In this document: positions 25,301-37,300 of the stretch, piece by piece
Layout: every line of letters begins with the position of its first letter
Numbering within the stretch: the stretch's first letter is position 1
Assembly: GCA_027972325.1 (NCBI GenBank)
Contig: JAPMOS010000042.1
Location: 149,501 to 213,500 of the forward strand
Length of the DNA: 64,000 nucleotides
DNA from: Paratrimastix pyriformis
Taxonomy: Eukaryota; Preaxostyla; Paratrimastigidae
Direction of reading: 5' to 3'
Program-made: the position numbers and the translations under genes
Notes under the pieces: generated by a model
What the model was told of the DNA's origin: nothing
Databases searched by the model: none
What the model saw: the letters and a program-made list of their open reading frames with translations, nothing else

Positions 25301-28300
25301 ATCAACGGGTGGTGCCGCCCGTTCTGACCTGGAGGCTCAGTTGACCCTGGCCCAGACCGCCGCGGAGGAGGCCCGTCAGGCAGTGGCCCGCGCGGAGGCC
25401 CGCGTAGCCACCCTCACCACCGAACGTGACGACAAGGCGGCCGCCCTGGCCCAAGCTCAGGAGGCCCTGAGCCGAGCCACCGAGGCCCAGGAGGCACTCA
25501 AGGCCGAGGAGGTGGCCCGGGCGCAGGTGGCCCAGGCGCGGCTGGATGACCTCGGGGCCACCATCACCCAGCGGGAGGCCGCCATTGCCAGCCTGGAGGC
25601 CCAGTTGGAGGCTGCCAAGGATCAGGCCAGCCAGGCGACGGCACGGCTCGAAGAGGCCGAGCGCCAGCAGGCCCAGTTTCACACCGAAGCCGCCCGGCTC
25701 GAGGCCGCCCTTGCCGCGGCTGAAGCCGAGCGAGATGAGGCCCGTCGCGAAGGGCGCCAGCAGGCCGAGGCGCGCCGAGTGGCTGTGCGGGCGCGCGAGG
25801 GGGCCGCTCGGCAAGCAGAGGATCTGCGCGCCCAACTTGGGCAAGAGAGCAGCGCGCTGATGGAGGCGCTGGCCCGTGCACAGGCTGACCTCAACCGGCT
25901 CCGCACCGACGCTGCGCAGCGCGAGGCGGCCAGCGCGGGGCGGGAGAGCCAGCTGGCCGATGTCTGTGCCAAGGCGGAGGCCGCCCTGCGGGAGAGCCGG
26001 GCACGGGCCGAAGAGGCGTCCGCTCAAGCCGCCCGGGCCGAGGAAGCCCGGCGCGTGCTGGCCGAGGATCGCGACGCCATGGCGGCCCGGGTTTCCGGGA
26101 TGGAGGTCTCCCTGATCCTGACGACCCGCCAGCAGGCCGAGACGGGGGCGGTTCGCGTCGAGCTTGCCGAGGAGCAGGCCGCCCGGTGCGCCGCCGAGCG
26201 GAAGGCCGACCAGCTGCAGGAGCAAGTGACTGACCTGACACGGACCGTGGCCTCGGCTCAGGAGGAAGCCAAACGCCAGCGTGACGAACTGGCGACCGAG
26301 TTGGCTGCGAGCCGGGCGGCGCTGGCCCAACAGGAGGCTGTGGCCCGCGAGGCCCGCGAGGTGCTGGCGACCGAGTTGGCCGCTGCCCAGCGCGCGACTG
26401 AGGTGGCCGACGAGCAGCACCGGGCCGCCCTGGCTGCCTTGGAGGCCGAACGGACCGCCAGCCACCAGGCCCGGTCCGAGGCGGCGGCTGCGTTGGCCGA
26501 GGTCCGCCTCTCTGCCGAGCGATGGGAGCAGGAGGCTGCTCGCCTTGGGGCCGCCATGCAAGCCACCCAAGAGGGCTTCGCCAAGCAGCGGGCCCAGTGG
26601 CAGCAGGCCCTGGGCGGGGCGAGCGCCTCGCTGGAGGGCTCACTGGGTGTGCTGGCCACCCGGCTGGCCGAGGCCCAGGCAGCCCGCGGGCGGGAGGCCG
26701 AGCAGGCACAGGCGGAGCTGGCCGCTGCGGAATGCCGATCTAGCCAGCTGGGCGAACAGCTGCGGGCCACCGAGCAGCAGCGTGCCGTCCTCGAGGTCGA
26801 CCTGACCGCGGCCCGCCAGGCTCAGGCTCAGGCCGAGAAGGCCCGCACCGTAGCCGAGGACCGCATGCAAGGGTTGGATCAAAAGCTGCAGCAGGCACAG
26901 GCCGAGGCGGGCGAGAACCGCCAGGCCGCGAGCCGGGTGCAGGCCGAGCTGACCGTCACTGTGGCTGCCCTGGAGCGGGAGCGGGACCGGCTGACGTCCG
27001 CCGGACAGGAGGCCGGCGCGCGGGTGGCCGAGTTGGAGACCAGCCTGGCCGCGGCCCGTGCAGAGGCCGAGCGGCTGCGGGTCGCCCTGGAGGAGCGCGC
27101 CTCGGAGTTGGCCGCCGCCCGGCAGGCTGCCGGCGAGGAGGCCGAGATGAGCGTGCTCGAGCGGGCCGTGCTGGAGACCGACCTGGCCGCGGCACGGCAG
27201 TCGCTGACGGAGTCCCTGGGGGCTCGCCGTGCCCTGACCGACCAGCTGGCCGTGGCGCAGCGTCAGCTGGAAGAGCACGAGGTCGTTCTCCAGACCGAGG
27301 AAGTCGGGCAGCTCAGCAGCAAGGCCCCCTTGCCGAAGGGCACCAGCAAGCAGGCGGCCCGCAGTGGGGCGGCCGAGGCCGAGCGGGTGGGGGCTGCCCT
27401 GGAGGAGGCCAAGCGGTCCTTCGGCCAGCAGCGGGCCCAGTGGGCGGCGGCCCTGACGACGACCGGGGCAGCCCTGGATGGTTCGCTGGGCGCGCTGGGT
27501 GCCGAGCTGGCATCCCGGGGCGAGGCGCTTGCCCGGAGCGAGCAGGCCCTGGCCGAGGCGGGCCGCCGTGCCAGCGAGCTGGGCGAGCAGGTGGCCGGGC
27601 TGGAGCGGGCCCGGGAGGCGCTCAACGCCGAGCTGCAGCAGGCCCTGGTGGCGGCCGAGGAGGGCCGTCAGGCCACGTGCCGCGCTGAGGTCGAGCGCGA
27701 TGGGTTGGCGACCGAGCTGGCCGCGAGCCGGGCGGCGGAGACTGAGGTCCGCGAGGCCCGCGAAGTGTTGGCGACCGAGTTGGCCGCTGCCCAGCGCGCG
27801 ACTGAGGTGGCCGACGAGCAACATCGGGCCGCCCTGGCCGCCCTGGAGGCCGAGCGGGCCGCCAACCAACAGGCCGTGTCCGAGGTCACGGCGGCATTGG
27901 CTGAGGCGCGCCTGTCTGCCGAGCGATGGGAGCAGGAGGCGGCTCGGCTTGGGGCCGCCATGCAAGTCGTCAAGAAATCTTTCGACCAGCAGCGGGCCCA
28001 GTGGCAGCAGACCCTGGGTGGGGCGAGCGCCTCGCTGGAGGGCTCACTGGTTGTGCTGGCCGCCCGGCTGGCCGAGGCCCAGGCAGCCCGCGGACGGGAG
28101 GCCGAGCAGGCCCGCACGGATCTGGCCGCTGCGGAGTGCCGGTCCAGCCAGCTGGGTGACCAGCTGCGGGCCACCGAGCAGCAGCGTGCCGGCCTCGAGG
28201 CTGACCTGGCCGCGGCCCGCCAGGCGTATAATCAGGCCGAGAAGGCCCGCGAGGCGCTCATGGCCGAGTTGCAGCATGCCCGGGCCGAGACGGAGGAGGG

Positions 28301-31300
28301 CCGCCAGACCGCGAGCCGAGTGCAGGCCGAGCTGGCCGCCCTGGAGCGGGAGCGGGACCGGCGGACGGCCGCTGGACAGGAGGCCGGCGAGCGTGTGGCC
28401 GAGCTGGAAGCGACCCTGGCCGCGGCCCGTGCAGAGGCCGAGCGGCTGCGGGCTGCCCTGGAGGAGCGCGCCTCGGAGTTGGCCGCCACCCGGCAGGCTG
28501 CCGGTGAGGAGGCCGAGATGAGCGTGCTCGAGCGGGCCGTGCTGGAGACCGACCTGGCCGCGGCGCGGCAATCACTGACGGAGTCCCTGGGGGCCCGTCG
28601 TGCCCTGACCGACCAGCTCGCCGCTGCCCGGAGCGCCACCGCCGCAGCCCGCAGCCAGCTGGCCGCGACCGAGGCTTCCCTGGGCGCCGAGCGCGACGGG
28701 TTGGCGACGGAGCTGGCCGCTGCCCAGCGCGCGGCTGAGGTGGCCGATGAGCAGCACCGGGCCGCCCTGGCTGCCTTGGAGGCCGAACGGACCGCCAGTC
28801 AGCAGGCCGTGTCCAAGGCGGCAGCCGAGGCACGCCTGGCTGCCGAGCGATGGGAGCAGGAGGCGACTCGGCTTGGAGCCGCCATACAAGCCGTCAAGCA
28901 GGGCTTCGCTCAGCAGCGGGCCCAGTGGCAGCAGGCCCTGGGCGGGGCGAGCGCCTCGCTGGAGGGCTCGCTGGGCGTGCTGGCCGCCCGGCTGGCCGAG
29001 GCCCAGGCAGCCCGCGCGCGGGAGGCCGAGCAGGCCCACGCGGAGCTGGCCGCTGCGGAGTGCCGGTCCAGCCAGCTGGCCGAACAACTGCGGGCCACCG
29101 AGCTGAAGCGGGACACCCTCGAGGCCGACCTGGCCGCTGCCCGCCAGGCGCATACCCAGGCCGAGAAGGCCCGCCAGGCGCTCGTGGACGAGGTGCAGCA
29201 GTCTCGGGCCGAGGCGGACGAGAACCGTCAGGCCACGAGCCGGGTGCAGGCCGAGCTGGCCGTCACTGTGGCCGCCGGACAGGAGGCCGGCGCGCGGGTG
29301 GCCGAGTTGGAGACCAGCCTGGCCGCGGCCCGTGCAGAGGACGAGCGGCTGCGGGCTGCCCTGGAGGAGCGCGCGTCTGAGCTTGCCGCCGCCCGGCAGG
29401 CTGCCGGTGAGGAGGCCGAGATGAGCCTGCTCGAACGGGCCGTGCTGGAGACCGACCTGGCCGCGGCGCGCCAATCGCTGACGGAGTCCCTGGGGGCTCG
29501 CCGTGCCCTGACCGACCAGCTGGCCGCTGCCCGTGACACCACCGACGCAGCCCGGAGCCAGCTGGCCGCGACCGAGGCTTCTCTGGGCGCCGAGCTGGCC
29601 GCTGTCCGCAGCACTGCCGAGGTGGCCAGCGAGGAGCACCGGGCCGCCCTCGCCACCCTGGAGACCATGCTGGCCGCCGGCCGTGTGGCAGCGTCACGGG
29701 CCGAGAAGGCGCACGGCCCGCTGCTGGCTGCCATGGGCGGACAGGTGGGGGCCCTGGAACTTGCCCTGGGCCGGTCCGCGGCCCAGCTGGGCGACCTGCG
29801 GGCTGCCCGGGTTCTGGCCGAGGACGAGCGGGCCCGAATCGAGCAGAAGGCCGCCGAGCGAGTGGCCGAGCTGGAGGCGAGCCTGGCCGCGGCCCACGCC
29901 GAGGCCGAGCGGCTGGGAGTCGCACTGGGGGCCGAGCTTGACGCAGCCCGGCAGGCCGCCGGCCAGGCGGAGGAGGCCTTGCGGTCGAGCCGGCAGCGGG
30001 AGGCCGCGCTGGAGGCCGACCTGGCCGGGTCGCAGCAGTCCCTGACGGAGGCCGTGACGGCCCATGCGGCTCTGGTTGAACGGCTGGCCGCACTGGAGGC
30101 GGATCGGCGCGCCCTGGCGGCCGACCTGGTTGCCAGCCAAGCGTCTGTCCGCGAGATGTCCGCCGAGGCGGCCGGGTTGCGGGCCGCCCAGCAGGCCGTC
30201 CAGCATTCGTTCGGCCAGCAGTGCGCGCAGTGGCAGGCGGGCCTGGTCGCGACCGGGTCCGCCCTGGAAAGCTCGCTGGGTGCCTTGGCCGCCCGCCGGG
30301 CCGATGAGCAGGCCGCTGCCAAGGGTGCTCGTGCCGAGCTGGCCGCAGCCCGCGAGGCGCACGCCCAGGCGGAGGAGGGACGCGCTGCGGAGGGTCGTCG
30401 GGCCAGCGAGCTGTCTGCCCAGGTGACGACCCTGGAGCTGGCCCGCGAGGCACTCGTGACCGAGCTGCAGCAGGCCCGGGACGAGGCGGAGGAGAGCCGC
30501 CAGGCCACGAGCCGAGTGCGTGCCGAGCTTACCGCCACCGTGGCCGCCCTGGAGCGGGAGCGGGACCAGCTGACGGCCGCCGGGCAGACGGCCGCCGAGC
30601 GGGTGGCCGAGCTGGAGACCAGCCTGGCTGCAGCCCGTGCCGAGGCCGAGCGGCTGCGGGTCGCCCTGGAGGAGCGCGCGTCCGAGCTTGCCGCCGCCCG
30701 GCAGGCCGTCGGCGAGGAGGCCGAGATGAGCGTGCTCGAGCGGGCCGTGCTGGAGACCGACCTGGCCGCGGCACGGCAGTCGCTGACAGAGTCCCTGGGG
30801 GCCCGCCGTGCCCTGACCGACCAGCTCGCCGCTTCCCGGGGCGCCGCCGACGCAGCCCGGAGCCAGCTGGCCGCGACCGAGGCTTCCCTGGGCGCCGAGC
30901 TGGTCGCCAGCCAGCAGGCGGCCCGCAGCGGGGCGGCCGAGGCGGAGCGGCTGGTGGCTGCCCTGGAGGCCGCCAAGCAGTCCTTTGCCCAGCAGCGGGC
31001 CCGGTGGCAGGAGTCCCTGACCGCGACCGGGGCTGCCCTGGATGGCTCGCTGGGGGCCCTGGGTACCGAGCTGGCATCCCGGCAGGCCGCTGCGGGTGAG
31101 GCGCTTGCCCGGAGCGAGCAGGCCCTGGCCGAGGCGGGCCGCCGTGCCAGCGAGCTGGGCGAGCGGGTGTCCGGGCTGGAGCGGGCCCAGGAGGCGCTCA
31201 ACGCCGAGCTGCAGCAGGCCCGGGCGGCGGCCGAGGAGGGCCGTCAGGCCACGTGCCGCGCTGAGGTCGAGCGCGACGGGCTGGCGACCGAGTTGGCCGC

Positions 31301-34300
31301 GAGCCGGGCGGCGCTGTCCCGACAAGAGGCAGAGACCCGCGAGGAACGCGAGGCCCGCGAGGTGCTGGTGACCGAGCTGACCGCTGCCCGGCGCGCCGTT
31401 GAGGTGGCCGACGAGCAGCACCGGGCCGCCCTGGCCGCCCTGGAGGCCGAACGGGCCGCCAGCCAGCAGGCCGGGTCCAAGGCGGCGAAGGCGTTGGCCG
31501 AGGCCCGCCTGGCTGCCGAGCGATGGGAGCAGGAGGCTGCTCGCCTTGGGGCCGCCAAGCAAACTGCCCAGGAGGGCTTCGCCCAGCAGCGGGTCCACTG
31601 GCAGAAGACCCTGGGCGGGGCGGGCGCCTCGCTGGAGGGCTCGCTGGGTGCGTTGGCCGCCCGGCTGGCCGAGGCCCAGGCAGCCCGCGCGCGGGAGTCC
31701 GAGCAGGCCCGCACGGAGCTGGCTGCCGCGGAGTGTCGGTCCAGCCAGCTGAGTGACCAGCTGCGGGTCACCGAGCAGCAACGTGCCGGCCTCGAGGCCG
31801 ACCTGTTCGCGGCCCGCCAGGCGCAGACCCAGGCTGAGCAGGCCCAGGGCCAGCAGATGGCCGCCTTGAGCGCACAACTGACGACCCTGGAGCAGGCCCG
31901 ACTCGTGCTAGAGGGCGAGCAGGCCCGGAGCAATGCGGCACTGGTACAGAGCGGGGCCGACCTGGCCCGGTCTGCGGCCCAGCTGGCCGACCTGCAGACG
32001 GCCAAGGACATGCTCGCGGCGGACCTGGCTGCTGCCCGTCAGGCGCAGGCCCAGGCGGAGAAAGCCCGCGCCACTGCCGATGAGGAGTTGCAGCATGCCC
32101 GGGCCGAGGCGGCAGAGAGCCGTCAGGCCACGAGCCGGGTGCGCGCCGAGCTGACCGCCACCGTGGCTGCCCTGGAGCGGGAGCGGAACCGGCTGGCGTC
32201 CGCCGGGCAGACGGCCGGCGCGCGGGTGGCCGAGCTGGAAGCGACCCTGGCCGCAGCCCGTGCAGAGGCCGAGCGGCTGCGGGCTGCCCTGGAGGAGCGC
32301 GCCTCGGAGTTGGCCGCCGCCCGGCAGGCTGCCGGGGAGGAGGCCGAGATGAGCCTGCTCGAGCGGGCCGTGCTGGAGACCGACCTGGCCGCGGCGCGCC
32401 AATCGCTGACGGAGTCCCTGGGGGCTCGCCGTGCCCTGACCGACCAGCTGGCCGCTGCCCGGGGCGCCACCGCCGCAGCCCGCAGCCAGCTGGCCGCGAC
32501 CGAGGCTTCCCTGGGCGCCGAGCGCGACGGGTTGGCGACCGAGCTGGCCGCGAGCCGGGCGGCGGAGACTGAGGTCCGCGAATCCCGCGAGGTGCTGGTG
32601 ACCGAGTTGGCCGCTGCCCGGCGCGCCGTTGAGGTGGCCGACGAGCAGCACCGGGCCGCCCTGGCTGCCTTGGAGGCCGAGCGGGCCGCCAACCAACAGG
32701 CCGTGTCCGAGGCGGCGACGGCGTTGGCCGAGGCACGCCTGGCTGCCGAGCGATGGGAGCAGGAGGCGACTCGGCTTAAGAAATCCTTCGGGCAGCAGCG
32801 GGCCCAGTGGCAGCAGGCCCTGGTTGGGGAGGAGGCCTCGCTGGAGGGCTCGTTGGGTGTGCTGGCCGCCCGGCTGGCCGAGGCCCAGGCGACTCGCGGA
32901 CGGGAGGCCAAGCAGGCCCGCACGGAGCTGGCCGCCGCGGAGTGCCGGTCCAGCCAGCTGGGCGACCAGCTGCGGGCCACCGAGCAGCAGCGTGTCGCCC
33001 TCGAGGCCGACCTGTTCGCGGCCCGCCAGGCGCACGCCGAGACCAGTCGCGTCCGTGATGCCCTGTCTGACCAGCTGGCGGCCGCCCAGCAGGCAGCAAA
33101 CCAGGCCGCCGAACAGCACCAAACTGCTCTGGTCACCCTTGAGGCCGAGCATCGGGCCACCGTCGAGCGGCTGGAGGCGGCGGCGGGCCAGACCAGGGCT
33201 GATCTCGCCGCGAGCTTGGAGGCCCGCGCCCGGCTGGAGGCCGGCCTGACGGCCGCCCGCGAATCGTTGGCCCAGGGGCTTCAGGCCCAGCAGGCGCTCG
33301 CCGGCCAGCTGGAGTTCCACCAGCGCAATGCCGGCCAGGCCCGCCAGCAGCGCGCGGCCTTGGGCCGGTCGGTCGCCTGCATCCGGGAGGCCCTCCAGGC
33401 CCAGCAAGTCCAGATGGCCACGGCGCTGGCAGCCGCCGATCCTGCGGCCACCCAGTTGCGGGCCGCTGCCGCTCGGCTCGAGGCATCCGTGACCTCGGCT
33501 GCCGGTACCGGCGCCCGGCTGGAGGAGGAGCTCCGGTCGACCCGCGAGGCCCTCGCCCAGCGGGAGGACGCCTTGCAGGCGGCCCTCCTTGCGCGCGAGG
33601 CCAGCGAGAGCCGGGTGAGCGAGCTGACCGTGGAGCTGACCCAGACCCGTGGCCGCCTCGACCAGGCGGAGGCCACATCGGCCGCCCAGAGCCGACAGGT
33701 GGCCTTGGTGGAAGCCCAGTTGGAGGAGCACAAGGGTGCCCTGGCGGCCGCACTTGACGCCGAGGCCTGCCGGTCGGCCGACTTGGCCCTGGCCCGCGAA
33801 GCCCTGGCCGCCTCCCAGGCAGGGGCTGCCCGGACCGCCGACGAGCTTCGGGACGCCCTGGCCGCGCTGGCCCAGAGCCAGGACGACCTGGCCCAGAGCA
33901 AGACCCTCAGACAGCATGTCACTGAGGACCTCGCGGAGGCCCGTGCCCAGGTGGCAAAGCGCAACGCGGCCCTGGATGAATCTCGGGCCCAGCTCGAGGT
34001 GGCCCGGGCCGACGCGGCCCGCGCCCACAGTCGTCTGGAGGCCGACCTGCAGGCCGCCATCCAGGCCCGGGACGCCTTCCGGGACCAGCTCGAGGCGGCC
34101 CGGGACGGCCTCGCCCAGGCGCGTGCCGAAGCCGCCGACCGACTGGCCGCCATCCAGGCCGCGGCATCGACCGAGCAGGCCGCCCTCCGCCAGCGGGCCA
34201 CCGTGACCGAGGACGCCCTTGCCGGGGCCCGGAAGGCCCTTGCCCAGCGGGCCCTGGCCACGGCCGTCCTGCTGGACGAGAGCGCCGCGGCGCGGTGCTT

Positions 34301-37300
34301 CCTGGCGGCTCAGCGCGACCACACGGCGGCCCAGCTGCACGAGCAGGCCGCCCGGCTGGTTCAACTGGAGGCCGCGCTGGCCGATGGCCGCCAGGCAGCC
34401 GCCCAAGTGGCCCACGAGCGGGAGTTGCTCGAGGGCCGTCTGGCCGAGCAGCAGGCCGCCCAGGCGCGGCTTGAACAGCGCCAAGCGGAGGCCCTCCGCC
34501 AGACCCAGTCCTGGCAGAGCCGGGCCGAGGCCCTGGCCGCTCAGCGGGACCAGCTCAGCCAAGCCCAGGCCGACCTGGCCGCCGAGCTCGACGCGACCCG
34601 GGCCGAGCGCGCCCAGGCATCACAGGAGGTGGCCGCCCTCGAGCGGCGCCTCTTCACCCGGCGCGCCGCCCAGGAGCGGCGCCAGGGCCTGCAGGCCACC
34701 CAGTGGGCCGGCACCCAGGAGGCCCTGGCCCAGGTGGCCGCGCAGATGCAGCAGTCCCTGCTCGCTGCCGAGTCCCAGCTGGCTGCCACGGCCCGGGCCC
34801 AGCGGTCCGCACTCGAGGAACAGACCGCCACGCACAGGGTGGCCGCCCAGGACTTGCGCGACCAGTTGGCCGCCGCCCAAGCGGCTCACCAAGCCGTCCT
34901 GGCCGACCTCGCCGCGCTGCGGCTGGCGCACGGCCAGGCGACCGACGAACTGGACGCTCTGAAGGCCCTGCAGGAGACCCGCCAGCAGGCCGCCGCGCGC
35001 CAGGCCGAGCTCCTGCAGGCCGCCCAGACGGCCCGGGCCGAGGCCGAGGAGCGGCTTGCGGCCATCCAAGCGTCGGCCGCCCAGGAACGCGGCCAGACCC
35101 AGGCCGAGCAGGCCCGGCTGGAGGAGGCCCTGACTGAGGCCCGGGCACAGCTGGAGGCCGCCACCGCCAAGAGCCTCGAGCTGGAGGCTGCCCTGGCTGC
35201 GGCCGCCTCGGAGGCGAGCGTCGCCCAGCAGGCTCAGCGGCGCGCGGAGGCCTCGCTTGCCACCCTGCGGGCCGAGGAGGCCCAGCGTGCCGGCCAGCAG
35301 GCCGAGGCCGACCGGCGGATGGAGGAGGCCCGCGAGCAGCAGGACGCGGTCACGGACGACATGCGCCGCCGCCTCAAGGATTTTGCGGCCGCCTACGAGT
35401 CCGCCAACCAGGCCGCCGCCCAGCGGGAGGCCCAGCTGCGCGCCCTGGCGGCCCGGCTGGCCCGCTTGGCGCCGCCCTCGGGCGCCATGGTCGAGGGAGC
35501 CGAGGCCGACCTCGACTGGGACGCCCTCGTCCGGCAGACGGAGGAGGCCCTCGCCCGTGCCGAGGGGCTGCTTGCCATGCTCAAGCCGGGCCATCCCGCC
35601 GGCCAGAACGCCGCCATTCCTGACCTGCCTCCCCTGCCGGGCCGGCGGCGGCCCAAGGTGCCCGTGCTGACCCTCAAGCGGCCCGAAGTTGTCGAGGCCG
35701 AGGCCCTCGAGGAGGAGCTCCGCTCGGCCCGCTCCGCCCGCTCGGCTCGTGAGGGCAGCCTCTCCACACGGACCGAGGGCCCCGCTGCCGAGGAGGCCTG
35801 CACGCTTCTCCCGCCCGCTGAGGAGACCCTCCTGAAGGTCCGCCCCCTGCCCTCTGCTCACCTGTAGCCCCCCGTGCCCTCATCCGTTATTCGTTCACCC
35901 TCGCACCATTGTTCGCACGTCTCGGCATCATCACTCACCCCGGATCTGTTGCTGTTTGTGGCTGTGCTTTCCTTGCATTAGACGGCTGCGCCCCGATCGG
36001 CCCGCACGCCCCGTGGCCGCTCTCGGCTCACCCCGAGTACCAAGGGTCTGCCCCCCCCCCCCCCCCCCCCCCCCCCGCCTCCTGGGAGGGACTCGTGCCA
36101 TCTTGAACGGTTGCTCGCGATCATTGCACCCCGCCACCCCATCCCCACGACGTGACGACAGCTCTTCCTCAAGGCGACCGTCATCCGGCTCATCAACCAG
36201 CTCCTCAGGGCCGAGATTGCCAAGCGCGACGCACGTCTCTACGACTCTCGCGCGGTCCGCCGCCCTCCCTCCCGTCCAGCCCCCTCCCGCCCCCGCATGC
36301 CGTCACTCGTCTCCCTGGCCCCCCCCCCACCGCTCATCCCATCCTCCGCTTCTCGGGGGCCCGTGCAGGAGCTTGCCCGTCTGACGGACCAGCTCGCCAC
36401 CGCCATCCTCAACCACGAGAGCGCGCTGGCGCGCGGCCCGGGGCCCGCCGAGTCCGGCGCCACTGCCGAGGAGGTGCGCGCCCTCGAGGAGCGCCTCCGG
36501 TCCGCCCAGCAGGAGGCCGCCCAGCTGCAGGCCCAGCGGGACCAAGCCCGCGTCCTGGCCGGGGATCTGCGGGCCCAGGCCGACCAGGACCGCCAGCAGG
36601 CCGCCGCCCGGGAGGAGCAGCTCGAACAGAACCTGCGCGCCGAGCGGGCCCACATGGCGGAGGCCACCCAGCGCCAGGCCCGCACCCTGGCCGCCATCCA
36701 GGACCAGTTCGACCAGGCCCGGGCCTCCTGGAAGGCCGCCACCCAGCGCCAGGCGGCCGAGCTGGAGGCCGCCCACCAGGCCGAGACGGGTCGCCTGCAG
36801 GCGGCCGCCAAGCAGGCCTCCGCGGAGTGCCAGACCGCTCGGGCCGAGGCGGCCACCCTGCGGGACCAGACGCACCGTCTGGCCGACGAGGTGCAGGCCG
36901 AGCGGCAGCGGTGCGTGCGCGAGCGCCTCCAAATCGAGAGCCGCCATCAGGAAGCCCTGGCCGCCCTCCAGCTGGCTCATGGGGACGCCCTGACGGCCGC
37001 TCAGCTGCGCACGGAGGAGCTCCAGCGGACGATCGACCAGGCCCGTGCCGCCCAGCGCCAGGCCGCCGAAGAGGCAGCCGGCGCCATGAAGCTGCTAGCC
37101 GAGGCCCAGGCCCAGCTGGCAAGCGTGGAGGTCCGGGCCGGCCAACAGGACGCCCTGTGCAAGGTCCTCTCGGATCGGGTGGCCCTCGGGTGCCGCGCGG
37201 CCGAGACGGCCCTGGCCGAGCGGGCCCGGGAGCGGGCCGCCCTGCTGGGCGCCCTGGCCGCCTCGGAGGGGCGCATCGGGGCCATCCAGGCGACCCTGGA

